Positions 46,498 to 56,700 of a stretch of DNA of 64,000 bases are shown here, piece by piece (position 1 is the stretch's first letter; each line of letters starts with the position of its first letter). The notes beneath the pieces were generated by a model. That model made no database searches, was not told the origin of the DNA, and saw only the letters and a program-made list of their open reading frames with translations. This DNA is from Streptomyces uncialis (GTDB lineage Bacteria; Actinomycetota; Actinomycetes; Streptomycetales; Streptomycetaceae): the NCBI RefSeq assembly GCF_036250755.1, contig NZ_CP109583.1, forward strand, positions 8,302,001 through 8,366,000. Reading direction: 5' to 3'. The position numbers were made by a program, and so were the translations under genes.

Positions 46498-48057
46498 GTG
46501 CGCAGGAACGGCTCGGCGGCCACGGGCGTCACCCGCCCGTACCCGCCCCTCTCGACCATCCCCCGCCCGCCCGCGTCCGCCGGGCATCCGCCACCGGGGC
46601 CCAAACGGATCACCGTCATCGGCGCCGGTATCGCCGGGCTGATAGCCGCCCATGAACTGGAACGCCTGGGCCACCGCGTCCAGGTGCTGGAGGCGGGACT
46701 CGCCCCCGGCGGCCGGGTCCGCACCCACGGGTTCAGCGGACGCGCCCACGGACCGCTCGTGGAACTGGGCGCCATGCGCATCCCCGCCTCGCACCACCTC
46801 ACCATGCAGTGGATCGACCGGCTGCGGCTGAGCGACCGCGTACGGCAGTTCCGCACCCTCTTCTCCGACGACGCCAGCTATCTGGCGACCCCGGCCGGAC
46901 ACGTCCGGGTCCGGGACGCCTCACCGGTCCTCGTCGAGGAGTTCCGCCGGAGCCTGCCGCCGGGCCCGGACCACCGGCCCGAGACCCTGCTGTGCGCGGC
47001 CTGGCTCGCGGCGAGCGTCCACGCGGTCGCCCCCGGCACCTTCGGACGCGGACTGCACACCGATCTGCCCGTCGAACTCCTCGGCCTGCTCGCCGGCATC
47101 GACGTCCGGCCCTACCTCGTCGGCGGCGCCGCGACCCGGATCGACCTCAACCGGTTCTTCGCCCACCACCAGGGCTTCGCCGCGCACGGCCGGTTCCGCT
47201 ACTTCTTCGACGACGTCGTCACCGAGACGTCCTCGGCGCTGTTCCGGCTGGACGGCGGGATGGACCAGATACCCAGACGGCTCGTCGCCCAGCTGCGCGG
47301 ACCCGTCCGCTGGGGCCGCCGGGTGGTCGGGCTGCACGCACGGCCCGACGGGGTCACGGTCGACACCCGGCACGGACTGTCCACGGAACGGTTCGACTGC
47401 CCGTACGTCCTGTGCACCCTGCCGTTCTCCGTACTGCGCCGGATGCCGCTGACCGGGGTCGGCGACGACAAGACCGCGGTGGTCAACGACATGCAGTACT
47501 GGCCCGCCACCAAGATCGCCCTGCACTGCCGGGAGGCGTTCTGGGAGAACGACGGGATCAGCGGCGGCGGCTCCTTCACCGGGGGACTCACCCGCCAGAC
47601 CTACTACCCGCCGGTGGAGAGCGACCCCCGGCTGGGCGCCGCGCTGCTCGCCAGCTACACCATCGGCCCCGACGCGGAGGCGCTCAGCGAGGTGCCGAAG
47701 GACAAGCGCGTCGCCACCGTCCTCGGTGAACTCAAGCCGATGCACCCCGAACTGGCCTCCCCGGGCATGGTCCTCGACGCCCGGAGCCAGGTGTGGGGCG
47801 AGGACCCGCTGAGCATGGGCGCCGCCTCCGTGCGGTGGAGCAAGGACCCGGACACCGCCGAGGAGGAACGACGGCTCGCCGCCGCGCCGCAGGGCGCCCT
47901 GTTCTTCGCCGGCGAGCACTGCTCCTCGACCCCCGCGTGGATCGAGGGCGCGATCGAGTCGGGGCTGACCGCGGCCCGGGAGATCCACGGCCATGTCCCG
48001 CTGAACCGCGGGGTGACGGCGCCGGGACACCGGGTGGGCGCGGGCGGCGCGCGATGA
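46498..48057 (+). CDS. rebO: L-tryptophan oxidase (RebO type)
   Basis: A 519-residue flavin amine oxidase. After a 40-residue Pro/Arg-rich lead, the FAD motif VIGAGIAGLIAAHELERLGH begins near residue 44; ELGAMRIP, the substrate-site region and the C-terminal FAGEHCSSTPAWIEGAIESGL match RebO closely. It oxidises (chloro)tryptophan to the imine of indole-3-pyruvate, the first committed step. I chose the GTG at 46498 because AAGGAG lies four bases upstream; an in-frame ATG exists at 46414 without such a site. First gene of the core operon; the RebC-like gene follows after 41 bases. Confidence 0.94.
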   Translation: MRRNGSAATGVTRPYPPLSTIPRPPASAGHPPPGPKRITVIGAGIAGLIAAHELERLGHRVQVLEAGLAPGGRVRTHGFSGRAHGPLVELGAMRIPASHHLTMQWIDRLRLSDRVRQFRTLFSDDASYLATPAGHVRVRDASPVLVEEFRRSLPPGPDHRPETLLCAAWLAASVHAVAPGTFGRGLHTDLPVELLGLLAGIDVRPYLVGGAATRIDLNRFFAHHQGFAAHGRFRYFFDDVVTETSSALFRLDGGMDQIPRRLVAQLRGPVRWGRRVVGLHARPDGVTVDTRHGLSTERFDCPYVLCTLPFSVLRRMPLTGVGDDKTAVVNDMQYWPATKIALHCREAFWENDGISGGGSFTGGLTRQTYYPPVESDPRLGAALLASYTIGPDAEALSEVPKDKRVATVLGELKPMHPELASPGMVLDARSQVWGEDPLSMGAASVRWSKDPDTAEEERRLAAAPQGALFFAGEHCSSTPAWIEGAIESGLTAAREIHGHVPLNRGVTAPGHRVGAGGAR

Positions 48058-48098
48058 GCCCGGCGGACGGCCGGGGCGGACCATCCCCAGGAGGATCG

Positions 48099-49772
48099 AT
48101 GAACCCCTCGCACGACACCGGCGTACTGATCGTCGGCGGTGGCCCCACCGGTATGGCCACAGGTCTGGAACTGCGGTCCCGCGGCGTCGACTTCACCCTC
48201 GTCGAAGCGGGTGACGGCAGCGTCACCCACCCCAAGGTCAGCGCGATCGGTCCGCGTTCCATGGAGTTCTTCCGCCGCTGGGGCATGGCCGACCGGGTCC
48301 GCGGCGCGGGCTGGCCCGGGGACCACACCCTGGACTGCGTCTGGGTCACCCGGGTCGGCGGCCATGAGCTGTACCGGCTGCCGCGCCGCACCATGGACAC
48401 CCGCGCCCCGTTCCGGCACACCCCCGAACCCGACGCCATCTGCCCCCAGCACTGGCTCGGCCCCCTGCTCCGCGAGGAACTGGGCGTGCACCCCGGCGGC
48501 CCGGTCCGGATGCGGACCCGGATGACGGGCTTCACCCAGGACGCGGACGGCGTCACCGCACGGCTCACCGACGAGGCCACGGGCCGGACCACCACCCTGC
48601 GGGCCCGCTATCTGATCGCCTGCGACGGCACCTCCTCGCAGGTCCGCAAGGACGCCGGTATCGAGGCCCCCGCCCGCCACCGCACCCGGGTCTGCCGCAA
48701 CATCCTCTTCCGGGCGCCACGGCTGCGCGAGGAACTGGGCGAACGCAACGCCAACTTCTTCTATCTGCTGATGTCCTCCGCCCTGCGCTTCCCGCTGCGC
48801 GCCCTCGACGGCAAGGACCTGTACCGGCTCACCGTCGGCCTGCTGGGCCACCCGGACTCGCTGGTCGACGCGGAGACCCTGGTCCGCCGGGCCATCGCCC
48901 ATGACACCCCCGTCGAGGTGCTGTCCGACAACCAGTGGCATCTGGTGCACCGGGTCGCGGAGAACTTCCGCGCGGACCGGGTGTTCCTCGTCGGGGACGC
49001 CGCCCACACCCTGTCGCCCTCCGGCGGCTTCGGGATGAACACCGGGATCTGCGGCGCCGCCGACCTGGGCTGGAAGCTCGCTGCCGCGTTCGACGGCTGG
49101 GCGGGCCCCGGACTCCTCGACAGCTACACCACCGAGCGGCGGCCCGTGGCGCTGGAAGGCTTGGAGGAGGCCAACCGGCATCTCGTCCGGGCCTGGGCGC
49201 GGGAGATCCCCGGGGAACTCAACGACGACACCCCCGAGGGCGAACGGCACCGCCGCTCCCTGGGCGCGGACCTCGCCGCCGGGCCGGTCGCCAAGGAGTT
49301 CGACGCCCCGGAGATCCATCTCGGCTTCAGCTACGCCGACTCCCCCCTGGTCGTCCCCGATCCGACCGTCCCCGCCGACGCGCACGACGACCGGCGGCCC
49401 AACTCCCGGCCCGGCTCCCGCGCCCCGCATGCCTGGGTGAAGCCCGGGACGTCGACCCTGGACCTGTTCGGCGACGGGTTCGTGCTGATGTCCAGCACCC
49501 GCTCGGCCCGCACCGACGGCTTCACCCGCGCCTTCGCCGACCGCCGCGTCCCGCTGACCGTCGTCCACTGCGAGGTCCCCGAGGTCGTCGAGAGCCTGGA
49601 GCGGCCCTTCGTCCTCGTCCGCCCCGACGGACATGTGGCGTGGCGCGGCCATGAACTGCCCGACGACCCCGCCGCCGTCGCCGCCCGGGTCACCGGCGCG
49701 GGTACGGGTACCCGCGCAGGTACCGGCACGGACTCCGGTACGGGCGCCAGCGGCACCGGGGGAGCGCCATGA
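48099..49772 (+). CDS. rebC: RebC-type flavin monooxygenase
   Basis: A 557-residue PHBH-fold FAD enzyme. FAD motif LIVGGGPTGMA at residues 10-20, DG motif IACDGTSSQVRK near 176 and GD motif FLVGDAAHTLSPSGGFGMN near 298; a thioredoxin-like C-terminal domain with LVRPDGHVAWRG ends the core. HPKVSAIGPRSMEFFRRWG and TPEPDAICPQHWL are nearly as in RebC. With the P450 it converts chromopyrrolic acid to the indolocarbazole with a fully oxidised C-7 (arcyriaflavin/imide type). The C-terminal 25 residues are a Gly/Thr repeat absent from RebC. AGGAGG precedes the ATG; the P450 start overlaps the stop. Confidence 0.94.
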   Translation: MNPSHDTGVLIVGGGPTGMATGLELRSRGVDFTLVEAGDGSVTHPKVSAIGPRSMEFFRRWGMADRVRGAGWPGDHTLDCVWVTRVGGHELYRLPRRTMDTRAPFRHTPEPDAICPQHWLGPLLREELGVHPGGPVRMRTRMTGFTQDADGVTARLTDEATGRTTTLRARYLIACDGTSSQVRKDAGIEAPARHRTRVCRNILFRAPRLREELGERNANFFYLLMSSALRFPLRALDGKDLYRLTVGLLGHPDSLVDAETLVRRAIAHDTPVEVLSDNQWHLVHRVAENFRADRVFLVGDAAHTLSPSGGFGMNTGICGAADLGWKLAAAFDGWAGPGLLDSYTTERRPVALEGLEEANRHLVRAWAREIPGELNDDTPEGERHRRSLGADLAAGPVAKEFDAPEIHLGFSYADSPLVVPDPTVPADAHDDRRPNSRPGSRAPHAWVKPGTSTLDLFGDGFVLMSSTRSARTDGFTRAFADRRVPLTVVHCEVPEVVESLERPFVLVRPDGHVAWRGHELPDDPAAVAARVTGAGTGTRAGTGTDSGTGASGTGGAP

Positions 49773-51031
49773 CCCCCGCCACGGCCCCCGCCGCCCTGCC
49801 CCCGTTCGGCCTCACCGGCTGGCCCGCCGAACGCCTCGCCGACCCCTACCCGGTCTACCGCCGCTACCGCGCCGCCGCCCGCGTCCACCGGGCCGAACCG
49901 GACGGCACGGCACCGACGTTCTACGTACTCGGCCACGACGAGGTCGCCAAGGTCCTCAGCGCCCCCGTCTACGGCCGCAGCCCCCGCCGCGCCACCGGCG
50001 GCGCCCCACCCGCGACGGTCCCGGACGGCCACTCCGCGCTGCGGAGCATGGTCGAGAACTGGCTGGTGTTCCTCGACCCGCCCCGCCACACCGAACTGCG
50101 GTCCCTGCTGAACCGGGAGTTCACCCCCGGTGTCGTCACCGATCTGCGCGGCCGGATCCAGGACATCGCCGTCGGCCTCCTCGCCGAACTCACCGCCGAG
50201 GCCGCCCGCACCGGGACCGTGGACCTCGTCGAACGGTTCAGCGCGCCCTTCCCGATCCTGGTGATCTCCGAACTGCTCGGGGTGGACCGGACCGACTGGG
50301 CCTGGCTGCGCGAACAAGCCGTCGGGGTGCAGCAGGCGAGCAGCAGCCGCGCCGCGCTGCGCCCCGACGCGCACCACGTCGCCGAGACCGCCGCCCGCGA
50401 ACTCACCTCCTACTTCCTGGAACTGGCCGCCCGGCGCCGCGCCGAACCGGCCGCCGACCTGGTGTCGCTGCTCGTGTCGGCGCAGACCCGGGGCGAACCG
50501 CTGACCGACGCGGAGATCGTGGCGACCTGCGTGCACCTGATGACGGCGGGCCACGAGACCACCACCAACGTCCTCAGCAAGTCCGTCCTCACCCTCACCG
50601 CGCGGCCCGCGCAGCTCGCCCGGCTGCGGGCGGCGCCGCTCGTCCCGGCGCCCGCGGTGGAGGAACTCGTCCGCTTCGACCCGCCGGTGCAGGCCGTGAC
50701 CCGCTGGGCCTACCGCGATGTGGTGCTCGGCGGGCACCACGTACCCCGCGGCAGCAAGCTCTTCGCCGTGCTCGGGGCCGCCAACCGCGACCCGGCGCGC
50801 TTCCCCGACCCGGACACCCTCGACCTGGACCGCGGCGGACGCAACCTCGCCTTCGGGCTCGGCGTCCACTACTGCCTCGGCGCCGGCCTCGCCCGCACCG
50901 AGATCGAGATCGGACTGGGACTGCTGCTGCGCGCCCTGGCCGCCCTCGGCGACAGTGAGGTCGACGAGGTCCACTACCCGTACGACCTCGTGTTCCACGG
51001 GCCCGAGCGGCTCACCCTGCGGCTGCGCTGA
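49769..51031 (+). CDS. rebP: Cytochrome P450 (RebP/StaP type)
   Basis: A 420-residue P450. I-helix motif TAGHETTTN near residue 258, the K-helix ExxR in EELVRFDPPVQ and heme ligand Cys369 in FGLGVHYCLGAG. In the family it joins the two indoles by aryl-aryl coupling and oxidative decarboxylation of chromopyrrolic acid. ATG overlaps the rebC-like stop (ATGA). Its 3' end overlaps that of the convergent monooxygenase gene by 20 bases, so the P450 carries no room for an intergenic terminator. Confidence 0.93.
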   Translation: MTPATAPAALPPFGLTGWPAERLADPYPVYRRYRAAARVHRAEPDGTAPTFYVLGHDEVAKVLSAPVYGRSPRRATGGAPPATVPDGHSALRSMVENWLVFLDPPRHTELRSLLNREFTPGVVTDLRGRIQDIAVGLLAELTAEAARTGTVDLVERFSAPFPILVISELLGVDRTDWAWLREQAVGVQQASSSRAALRPDAHHVAETAARELTSYFLELAARRRAEPAADLVSLLVSAQTRGEPLTDAEIVATCVHLMTAGHETTTNVLSKSVLTLTARPAQLARLRAAPLVPAPAVEELVRFDPPVQAVTRWAYRDVVLGGHHVPRGSKLFAVLGAANRDPARFPDPDTLDLDRGGRNLAFGLGVHYCLGAGLARTEIEIGLGLLLRALAALGDSEVDEVHYPYDLVFHGPERLTLRLR

Positions 51032-52673
51032 CCTCCGGCGAGGTCGCCCGCAGCAGCACCCGGTCGAGGAAGGCGACCAGCGCGCCGACGGCGTCCGGGG
51101 CCGGGAGGTCCACCACGGCCCCGAGATGCCCGTCCGGCCGGACCACCACCAGCCGCGCCCCCTTCACCTGGTACGCGCGGTACGCCGCCGCCTCCTGCGG
51201 CGGCACCGCGTGGACCGTCACCATCCCCGGGTAGCGGTCGTCCAGCAGCTCCGCGAGCTCCTGGACGTCCAGCCCCGCCGCGCCGGGGTCCGCCGCGAAC
51301 CCCAGGACGTGATAGCCGCTGCCGTGGGTCAGGTCCAGCACACTGCCCGTCCCGTCACCGGCCCGCGCCAGCAGCGCGTACGGGGCCCGGTCGCCGGGCC
51401 GCAGCCCGCCCGTCACCGGCCGGGCGGCGGCGACCGCGCGTGAACCCCGGTAGCCGATCCACAGCTGCGAGAACATATGGAAGAACATCCGCCGCACCGG
51501 CGCGAGACGGCTGACCACGCCGACCACCCGGGCCGCCACCTGGGTCCGCATCCACACCGCGACCGCCCCGTCGCCGGTCTCCGCGCGGAACCCCAGATCG
51601 GTGCGCTTGAGGACGGTCCGCGCGATGGGCCGCCGCTCCGACTCGTAGGTGTCCAGCAGCCACGGCGGCGCCTGGCCGTGCACCACCTGCGCCAGCTTCC
51701 ACGCCAGATTGACCGCGTCGCCCACCCCCAGGTTCAGCCCCTGCCCGCCCGCCGGGTTGTGGATATGGGCGGCGTCCCCGATCAGGAAGCAGGAGCCCAC
51801 CCGGAACCGCGGCGCGATCCGGCTGTGGAAACGGAACATCGACGCCCACACGATCTCCTGGAGCCGCGCGTCCACCCGGAAGTAGTCGGCGAACCAGCGG
51901 TGCAGCACCTCCGGTTCCAGCGCCGCGTACGCCTCGTGGGAGGTCTCGACGGGCTCCTGGGCCTTGTGCACCGACGGCGGCACCACCCCGAACAGCCGGC
52001 AACGCCCGCTCGCCAGCGGCAGGATGCCGACGAAACCGCCCCGGGTCAGGTTCAGCCGCATCCCCCGCACCCCGAGATCGGCGTCCAGCACGACATCCGC
52101 GAGCATCCCGCTCTGCGGATACGTCCGCCCCCCGAACTCCAGCCCCAGCGACTGCCGGACGGTGCTGCTCGCGCCGTCCGCGCCGATCAGCCAGCGCGCC
52201 GTCACCGTCTCCTCGCCGTCCGTGCGCCGCACCGTGACACGTACCCCCTCACCGGTGTCGGCCAGCGAGTCGAGCGCGCTGTCCCACTCGACGTCCACCG
52301 CGTGCTCGGCCAGCGCCTCCACCAGCAACCGCTGGGTCTCGAACTGCTCCAGCGCCAGCGCGTACGGGAACCGGGTCCAGGCCGCGGTGCCCGCGCCCGC
52401 GAGCGGCATCCGCCCCGCGTGCCGGCCCCGCTCATGGATGGCCACCTGGGTGATCGGCAGCCCCCGCGCCACCGCCTGCGCCGCGACCCCGAGCCGGTCC
52501 AGCAGCTCCAGCGTGCGGGCGTGCACGATCGCCGCCCGCGCCTCCTCCACGGGCCCCGCGGCGCGGTCCACGACCCTGACCCGGACCCCTTGCTGCGCCA
52601 GCGCCAGCGCGGCGGTCAGTCCGCTCGGACCCGCCCCGACGACGAGGACGTCACAATCGTGTGCGTCACGCAT
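51012..52673 (-). CDS. Second flavin monooxygenase (indolotryptoline X1-like)
   Basis: A 553-residue class A flavoprotein monooxygenase. FAD motif VVGAGPSGLTAALALAQQGV near residue 11, DG motif IGADGASSTVRQ near 164, GD motif FLIGDAAHIHNPAGGQGLN near 298, and a thioredoxin-like C-terminal domain. It resembles aromatic polyketide hydroxylases (PgaE/RdmE type) more than RebC. Rebeccamycin and staurosporine pathways have no counterpart; indolotryptoline pathways have two extra enzymes that dihydroxylate the indolocarbazole core and drive the ring flip. It is the only minus-strand gene in the core, with its own start in the divergent gap before the methyltransferase. Confidence 0.9.
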   Translation of the reverse strand: MRDAHDCDVLVVGAGPSGLTAALALAQQGVRVRVVDRAAGPVEEARAAIVHARTLELLDRLGVAAQAVARGLPITQVAIHERGRHAGRMPLAGAGTAAWTRFPYALALEQFETQRLLVEALAEHAVDVEWDSALDSLADTGEGVRVTVRRTDGEETVTARWLIGADGASSTVRQSLGLEFGGRTYPQSGMLADVVLDADLGVRGMRLNLTRGGFVGILPLASGRCRLFGVVPPSVHKAQEPVETSHEAYAALEPEVLHRWFADYFRVDARLQEIVWASMFRFHSRIAPRFRVGSCFLIGDAAHIHNPAGGQGLNLGVGDAVNLAWKLAQVVHGQAPPWLLDTYESERRPIARTVLKRTDLGFRAETGDGAVAVWMRTQVAARVVGVVSRLAPVRRMFFHMFSQLWIGYRGSRAVAAARPVTGGLRPGDRAPYALLARAGDGTGSVLDLTHGSGYHVLGFAADPGAAGLDVQELAELLDDRYPGMVTVHAVPPQEAAAYRAYQVKGARLVVVRPDGHLGAVVDLPAPDAVGALVAFLDRVLLRATSPEVSAAAG

Positions 52674-52982
52674 AGGACCTCACAGCGTGGAAGTCGGTCC
52701 CGGAGCCGGTCCCGGGACCCCCGGCCCCGAGTGTCCCCGGCGCGCGGAGCCGTCCGCATCGCGCGTCGCACGACCCGGCGGACGGTTCTCGGCGGACGGC
52801 GGCCCCGCCCGCCGCCCGCCGGAGGTGACCCCGGGCCCCCGCGCGGCCCGGCACCCTACGCGAGTGCGCGGTATCCGGCGCACCGCCGCCGCCACCGCTT
52901 CCGGCCGCCGGGACCGGACTATAGGTTCTGGCCTGACCGTGGCGGGCGCCGAGGCCCGCCCCGACCCGCCGAGGACGTGCAG
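52674..52982. promoter_or_regulatory. Divergent control region, monooxygenase X1 / methyltransferase operon
   Basis: A 309-base gap. GACTATAGGTTC at 52918-52929 is a fair -10-like element for the plus strand. A 7-base stem GGCGGGC/GCCCGCC (52941-52947 and 52954-52960) falls in the likely leader of the methyltransferase gene. Confidence 0.5.
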
Positions 52983-53714
52983 ATGACCGACCAGGCCCCC
53001 GTCCCGCCCCCACCACAGCCGTACTTCGACGACCTCGCGGACCTGTACGAGCGGTTCACCAGCATCCGGGACGGCGCCACCAGCCCGGTCCGCTCCTGGC
53101 TCGTCGGCCAGCTGCCCAAGGGGGAACGGGCCCTCGACATAGGCTGCGGCGGCGGCAACAACTGCGTGATGCTCGCCGAACGCTACGACGAGGTGGTCGG
53201 CGTCGACATCTCCCGCCGGATGCTCGACATCGCCGCCGCCAAACCGGCCCGGGTCCCGGTGCGTTACCAGCACCGCAGCGCGCTGGACCTCACCCCCGCC
53301 GCCGACGGCACCTTCGACCTGGTGATGTCCGTCAACGCCGTCTTCCATCTGGGCCCCGCCCCCCGGGTGCTGCCCCGGCTGCGCGACCTCGTCGCCCCGG
53401 GCGGCCGGCTCGTCGTCATCGACGTCACCCGGCCCGACGCGACCGGCACGGACACCGACGCCGCGCCGGCCGCCGAACGCGACACGTACGCCTTCGACAC
53501 CGCGCGCACCATCTACGAGGTCTCCGGCGACGCGGACGCCGCCGCCGACTCGCTGCGGATGATGCTCCACCCGCGCTGGCTGGAGATGAGCGCCGCCCAT
53601 ATGCCGCTCACCTACGGCGAGTTCGTCCGCGCCTACCGCGAACAGCTGCCCGGGGTGCGTATCACCCGCGACCTCATCCCCACCATGAGCGCCGCCGTCT
53701 GGGACGCCCCGTGA
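52983..53714 (+). CDS. SAM-dependent methyltransferase (class I)
   Basis: A 243-residue class I methyltransferase. Motif I is ALDIGCGGGNN near residue 48, motif II/III VVGVDISRRML near 70 and DLVMSVNAVFHLG near 108. There is no dimerisation domain, so it is of the small Ubi/RebM-like type. In indolotryptolines the imide nitrogen and a hydroxyl can be methylated; which position this enzyme uses cannot be decided from sequence. ATG at 52983 with GAGGA upstream; its stop overlaps the chromopyrrolate synthase start (GTGA), so it opens the second core operon. Confidence 0.88.
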   Translation: MTDQAPVPPPPQPYFDDLADLYERFTSIRDGATSPVRSWLVGQLPKGERALDIGCGGGNNCVMLAERYDEVVGVDISRRMLDIAAAKPARVPVRYQHRSALDLTPAADGTFDLVMSVNAVFHLGPAPRVLPRLRDLVAPGGRLVVIDVTRPDATGTDTDAAPAAERDTYAFDTARTIYEVSGDADAAADSLRMMLHPRWLEMSAAHMPLTYGEFVRAYREQLPGVRITRDLIPTMSAAVWDAP

Positions 53715-56700
53715 GCGTGCTCGACGTGCCCCGGGTGCACTTCGCCGGGGCCGCCGTCACCCGGCTGCCCACCGGCCCCCGCTCCGGACTGTACGACCTC
53801 GCCACCGGGCGGGCCCTCACCGACGACGGCCCTTTCCCGCTGGAACGCCCCGCCCGCGAGTACCACGACCTGCTGCGCGCCCGCGGCGAGCGCTACGAAC
53901 CCGACGGCACCCTCACCCCCGACGGCCGCTTCTCCACCACCACCGGCTGGAACTTCGGCGGCAACGGCCACTTCTGGATCGACGCCCGGGTCACCGGCTG
54001 CGAACACGCCCCCGGCCGCGCCGCGACCGACGACCCGCTGGTGGGCCGCGCCGTCGACCTGTGGGGCCACTTCTGCGACTACACCGCGGGCACCGTCAAC
54101 CGCTGCCGCGTCCTCGACGTCGACCCCGCGTCCCCGTGGACCACCACCGTCATGATCGGCCAGCTCGCCCTCGGCCGCCTCGGCCGCTCCCACGACGTGG
54201 GCTATCTGCTCACCGGCGACGTGACCGGTATGAGCCCGCCGCGCTGGCCCAACGCCCGCTACATCGACGACGTCGGCCCGCACCCCCTCGCCGACCGGTT
54301 CCGCCGCTCCGTCGTCCACCAGTTCGCCGTCGAACGCGGCACCGGACTGCACTGGCTGGAAGGCTCCGCCGACTCACCGGCCCTCACCGCGCTGCGGGAC
54401 CTCCTGGACTCCGGCGCCGCCGACGGACTCGTCGTCCAGCTCGCCCTGTCCAACATGTCCACCCCCACCGACAACGACCAGCCCGACTTCTGGGACCTGC
54501 GCGGTGTCCTCGCCCCCTGGCACGCCCACGAACTGCGCACCTACCCCGCCGGACGGCTCCTCACCGGCCGCCGCGTACGGGCCGCCGGTCACCACGCACC
54601 CCTGCACAACCTCACCGTCCGCGTGGACGACGAGCACGTCACCGCGAACCTCGTCACCGCGCTGCCCGTCACCGGCCGCGCCCCGCTGCGCGGCCCCGGC
54701 CCCACCCACCGCACCGGACCCCTCGCCGACCTCGGCGACCTCCAGCTGCGCGCCGCCGACGGCACCCTCGTCGCCGTCGTCCGCGGCGCCGACTACCTCG
54801 GTGCGGGCTACCGGCGCACCGGCGGAGTGCTCACCCTCGACCGGATCGACGGCCGCACCGGCGAACCCGCCGGCCCGCTGCGGATCACCGCGCCGGACGG
54901 CACCGTACTGGCCGACGAGGAGGAGACCGTCGTCCAGTCCGACGAGGCGGCGCTGTTCCTCGAACACCCCAACCCCCGCACCGGCGAGGACTTCGCGGTC
55001 CAGGTGCCCGTCCGCTCCTATGTCCGGGGCCGCCCCGCACGGGCCACGGGCATCCGGGTCCAGCAGTACCCCAACCCCCGCGCCCGGCCCCTCGACCCGG
55101 CCGCGCAGTCGCCCGACGCCCGCCCCGCGGACATCCCCGTCACCGCGTTCCTGGCCCCCGGCCGCGCCGACTACACCGCCGACAGCCTGCTGTCCACCGA
55201 CGAACACGGCCACGGCACCCTCACCCTGCGGGGCGCCGCGGCCGGCGCCGCCCTGGTCCTGCTGCTCCCCGCCGGTGAACAGCCCCCCGCCGACCCCGCC
55301 GAGCCGGGCTCAGCCGCCCGCGGCTACGACCACGACGACGACCTCGGCTACTGGCCCGCCGCCGGCAGCATCGCCGTCCGGGTGCTGCCCGACCACTGGC
55401 ACCTCGACGACCTGCCCGACAGCGCCATCACCTTCCCGCTGGTCTACCGCCAGGCCCTCGCCCCCTACGAACTCCTCTACTCCTTCATGAGCGACGAGGT
55501 GCTCAGCCTCGCCGACGAGTTCAAGGTCGAGACATACGCCCGGCTGATCTGGCACGTCAGCGCCCCCGAACACCGGGACCGGACGTTCTACATGCCCTCC
55601 ACCCGCGATCTGAGCGCCCCTCAGATCCGGCTGCTGCTGCGGTACATGCTCGCCGACGAGGCGAAACGGCAGACCCCGCCCGTCCTCGTCCCCCCGCACC
55701 GGACCCCCGGCACGATCACCACCCGCGACGCCCTGCTGCGGGCCCTGCGCCAGGCCGCGGCCATCGAACTCGCCACCATGATCCAGTACCTGTACGCGGC
55801 GTACTCGGTCCCCACCCACGGCGCCGCCCGCCACTACGTCGAGCGCGGCGAATGGACCCCCGCCCAGTTCCTCCTCGCCTGCGGCGAAGGCCCGCAGACC
55901 CTCAGCAACGGCATCCGCGGCAGCCTCACCAACGTCGCCCGCGAGGAGATGATGCACTTCCTCGCCATCAACAACATCCTCATGGCCATGGGCGCCCCCT
56001 TCCAGGTGCCCGACATCGACTTCGGGACGTTCAACCACCGCATCGATGTCCCCCTGGAGTTCTCCCTCGAACCCCTCGGCCTCGGCAGCGTCCAGCGGTT
56101 CATCGCCCTCGAACAGCCCCACACCCTCACCCAGGAGATCGCGGGCAACGACTCCACGGCCGACGGCGGGACCGCCTACCGCTACGGATCGCTCAGCGAG
56201 CTGTACGCCGCGATCCGCGACGGCATCCAGCGCGTCCCCGGCGCGTTCCTCGTCCGCAAGGGCCGCGGCGGCGGGGAACACCATCTGTTCATGCGGGAGT
56301 CCGTCAACGCCGTGCACCCCGACTACCAGCTCGAAGTGGACGACGTCACCAGCGCCGTCTTCGCCATCGACTTCGTCACCGAACACGGCGAAGGCGGCTC
56401 CATCCCCTCCGTCCTGCCCGACGAGGACTCCCACTTCGACACCTTCCTGCGGATCTCCGACGCCCTCGTCCACGAACGCGCGCAGGGACCGAACGGCCGC
56501 GCCGTGCCCTGGAACCCCGCCTACCCCGTGCTCCGCAACCCCACCCTGGACCTGCGGAGCACCGCCAAGGACCCCGTCACCCACGAACCCGCGCGCCGCG
56601 CCATGACCGTCTTCAACCGGTCCTACGCCCTGGCCATGCACCTGATGGTCCAGCACTTCGGCCACAGCCCCGACAAGAGCCTGCGCCGCTCCCGGCTGAT

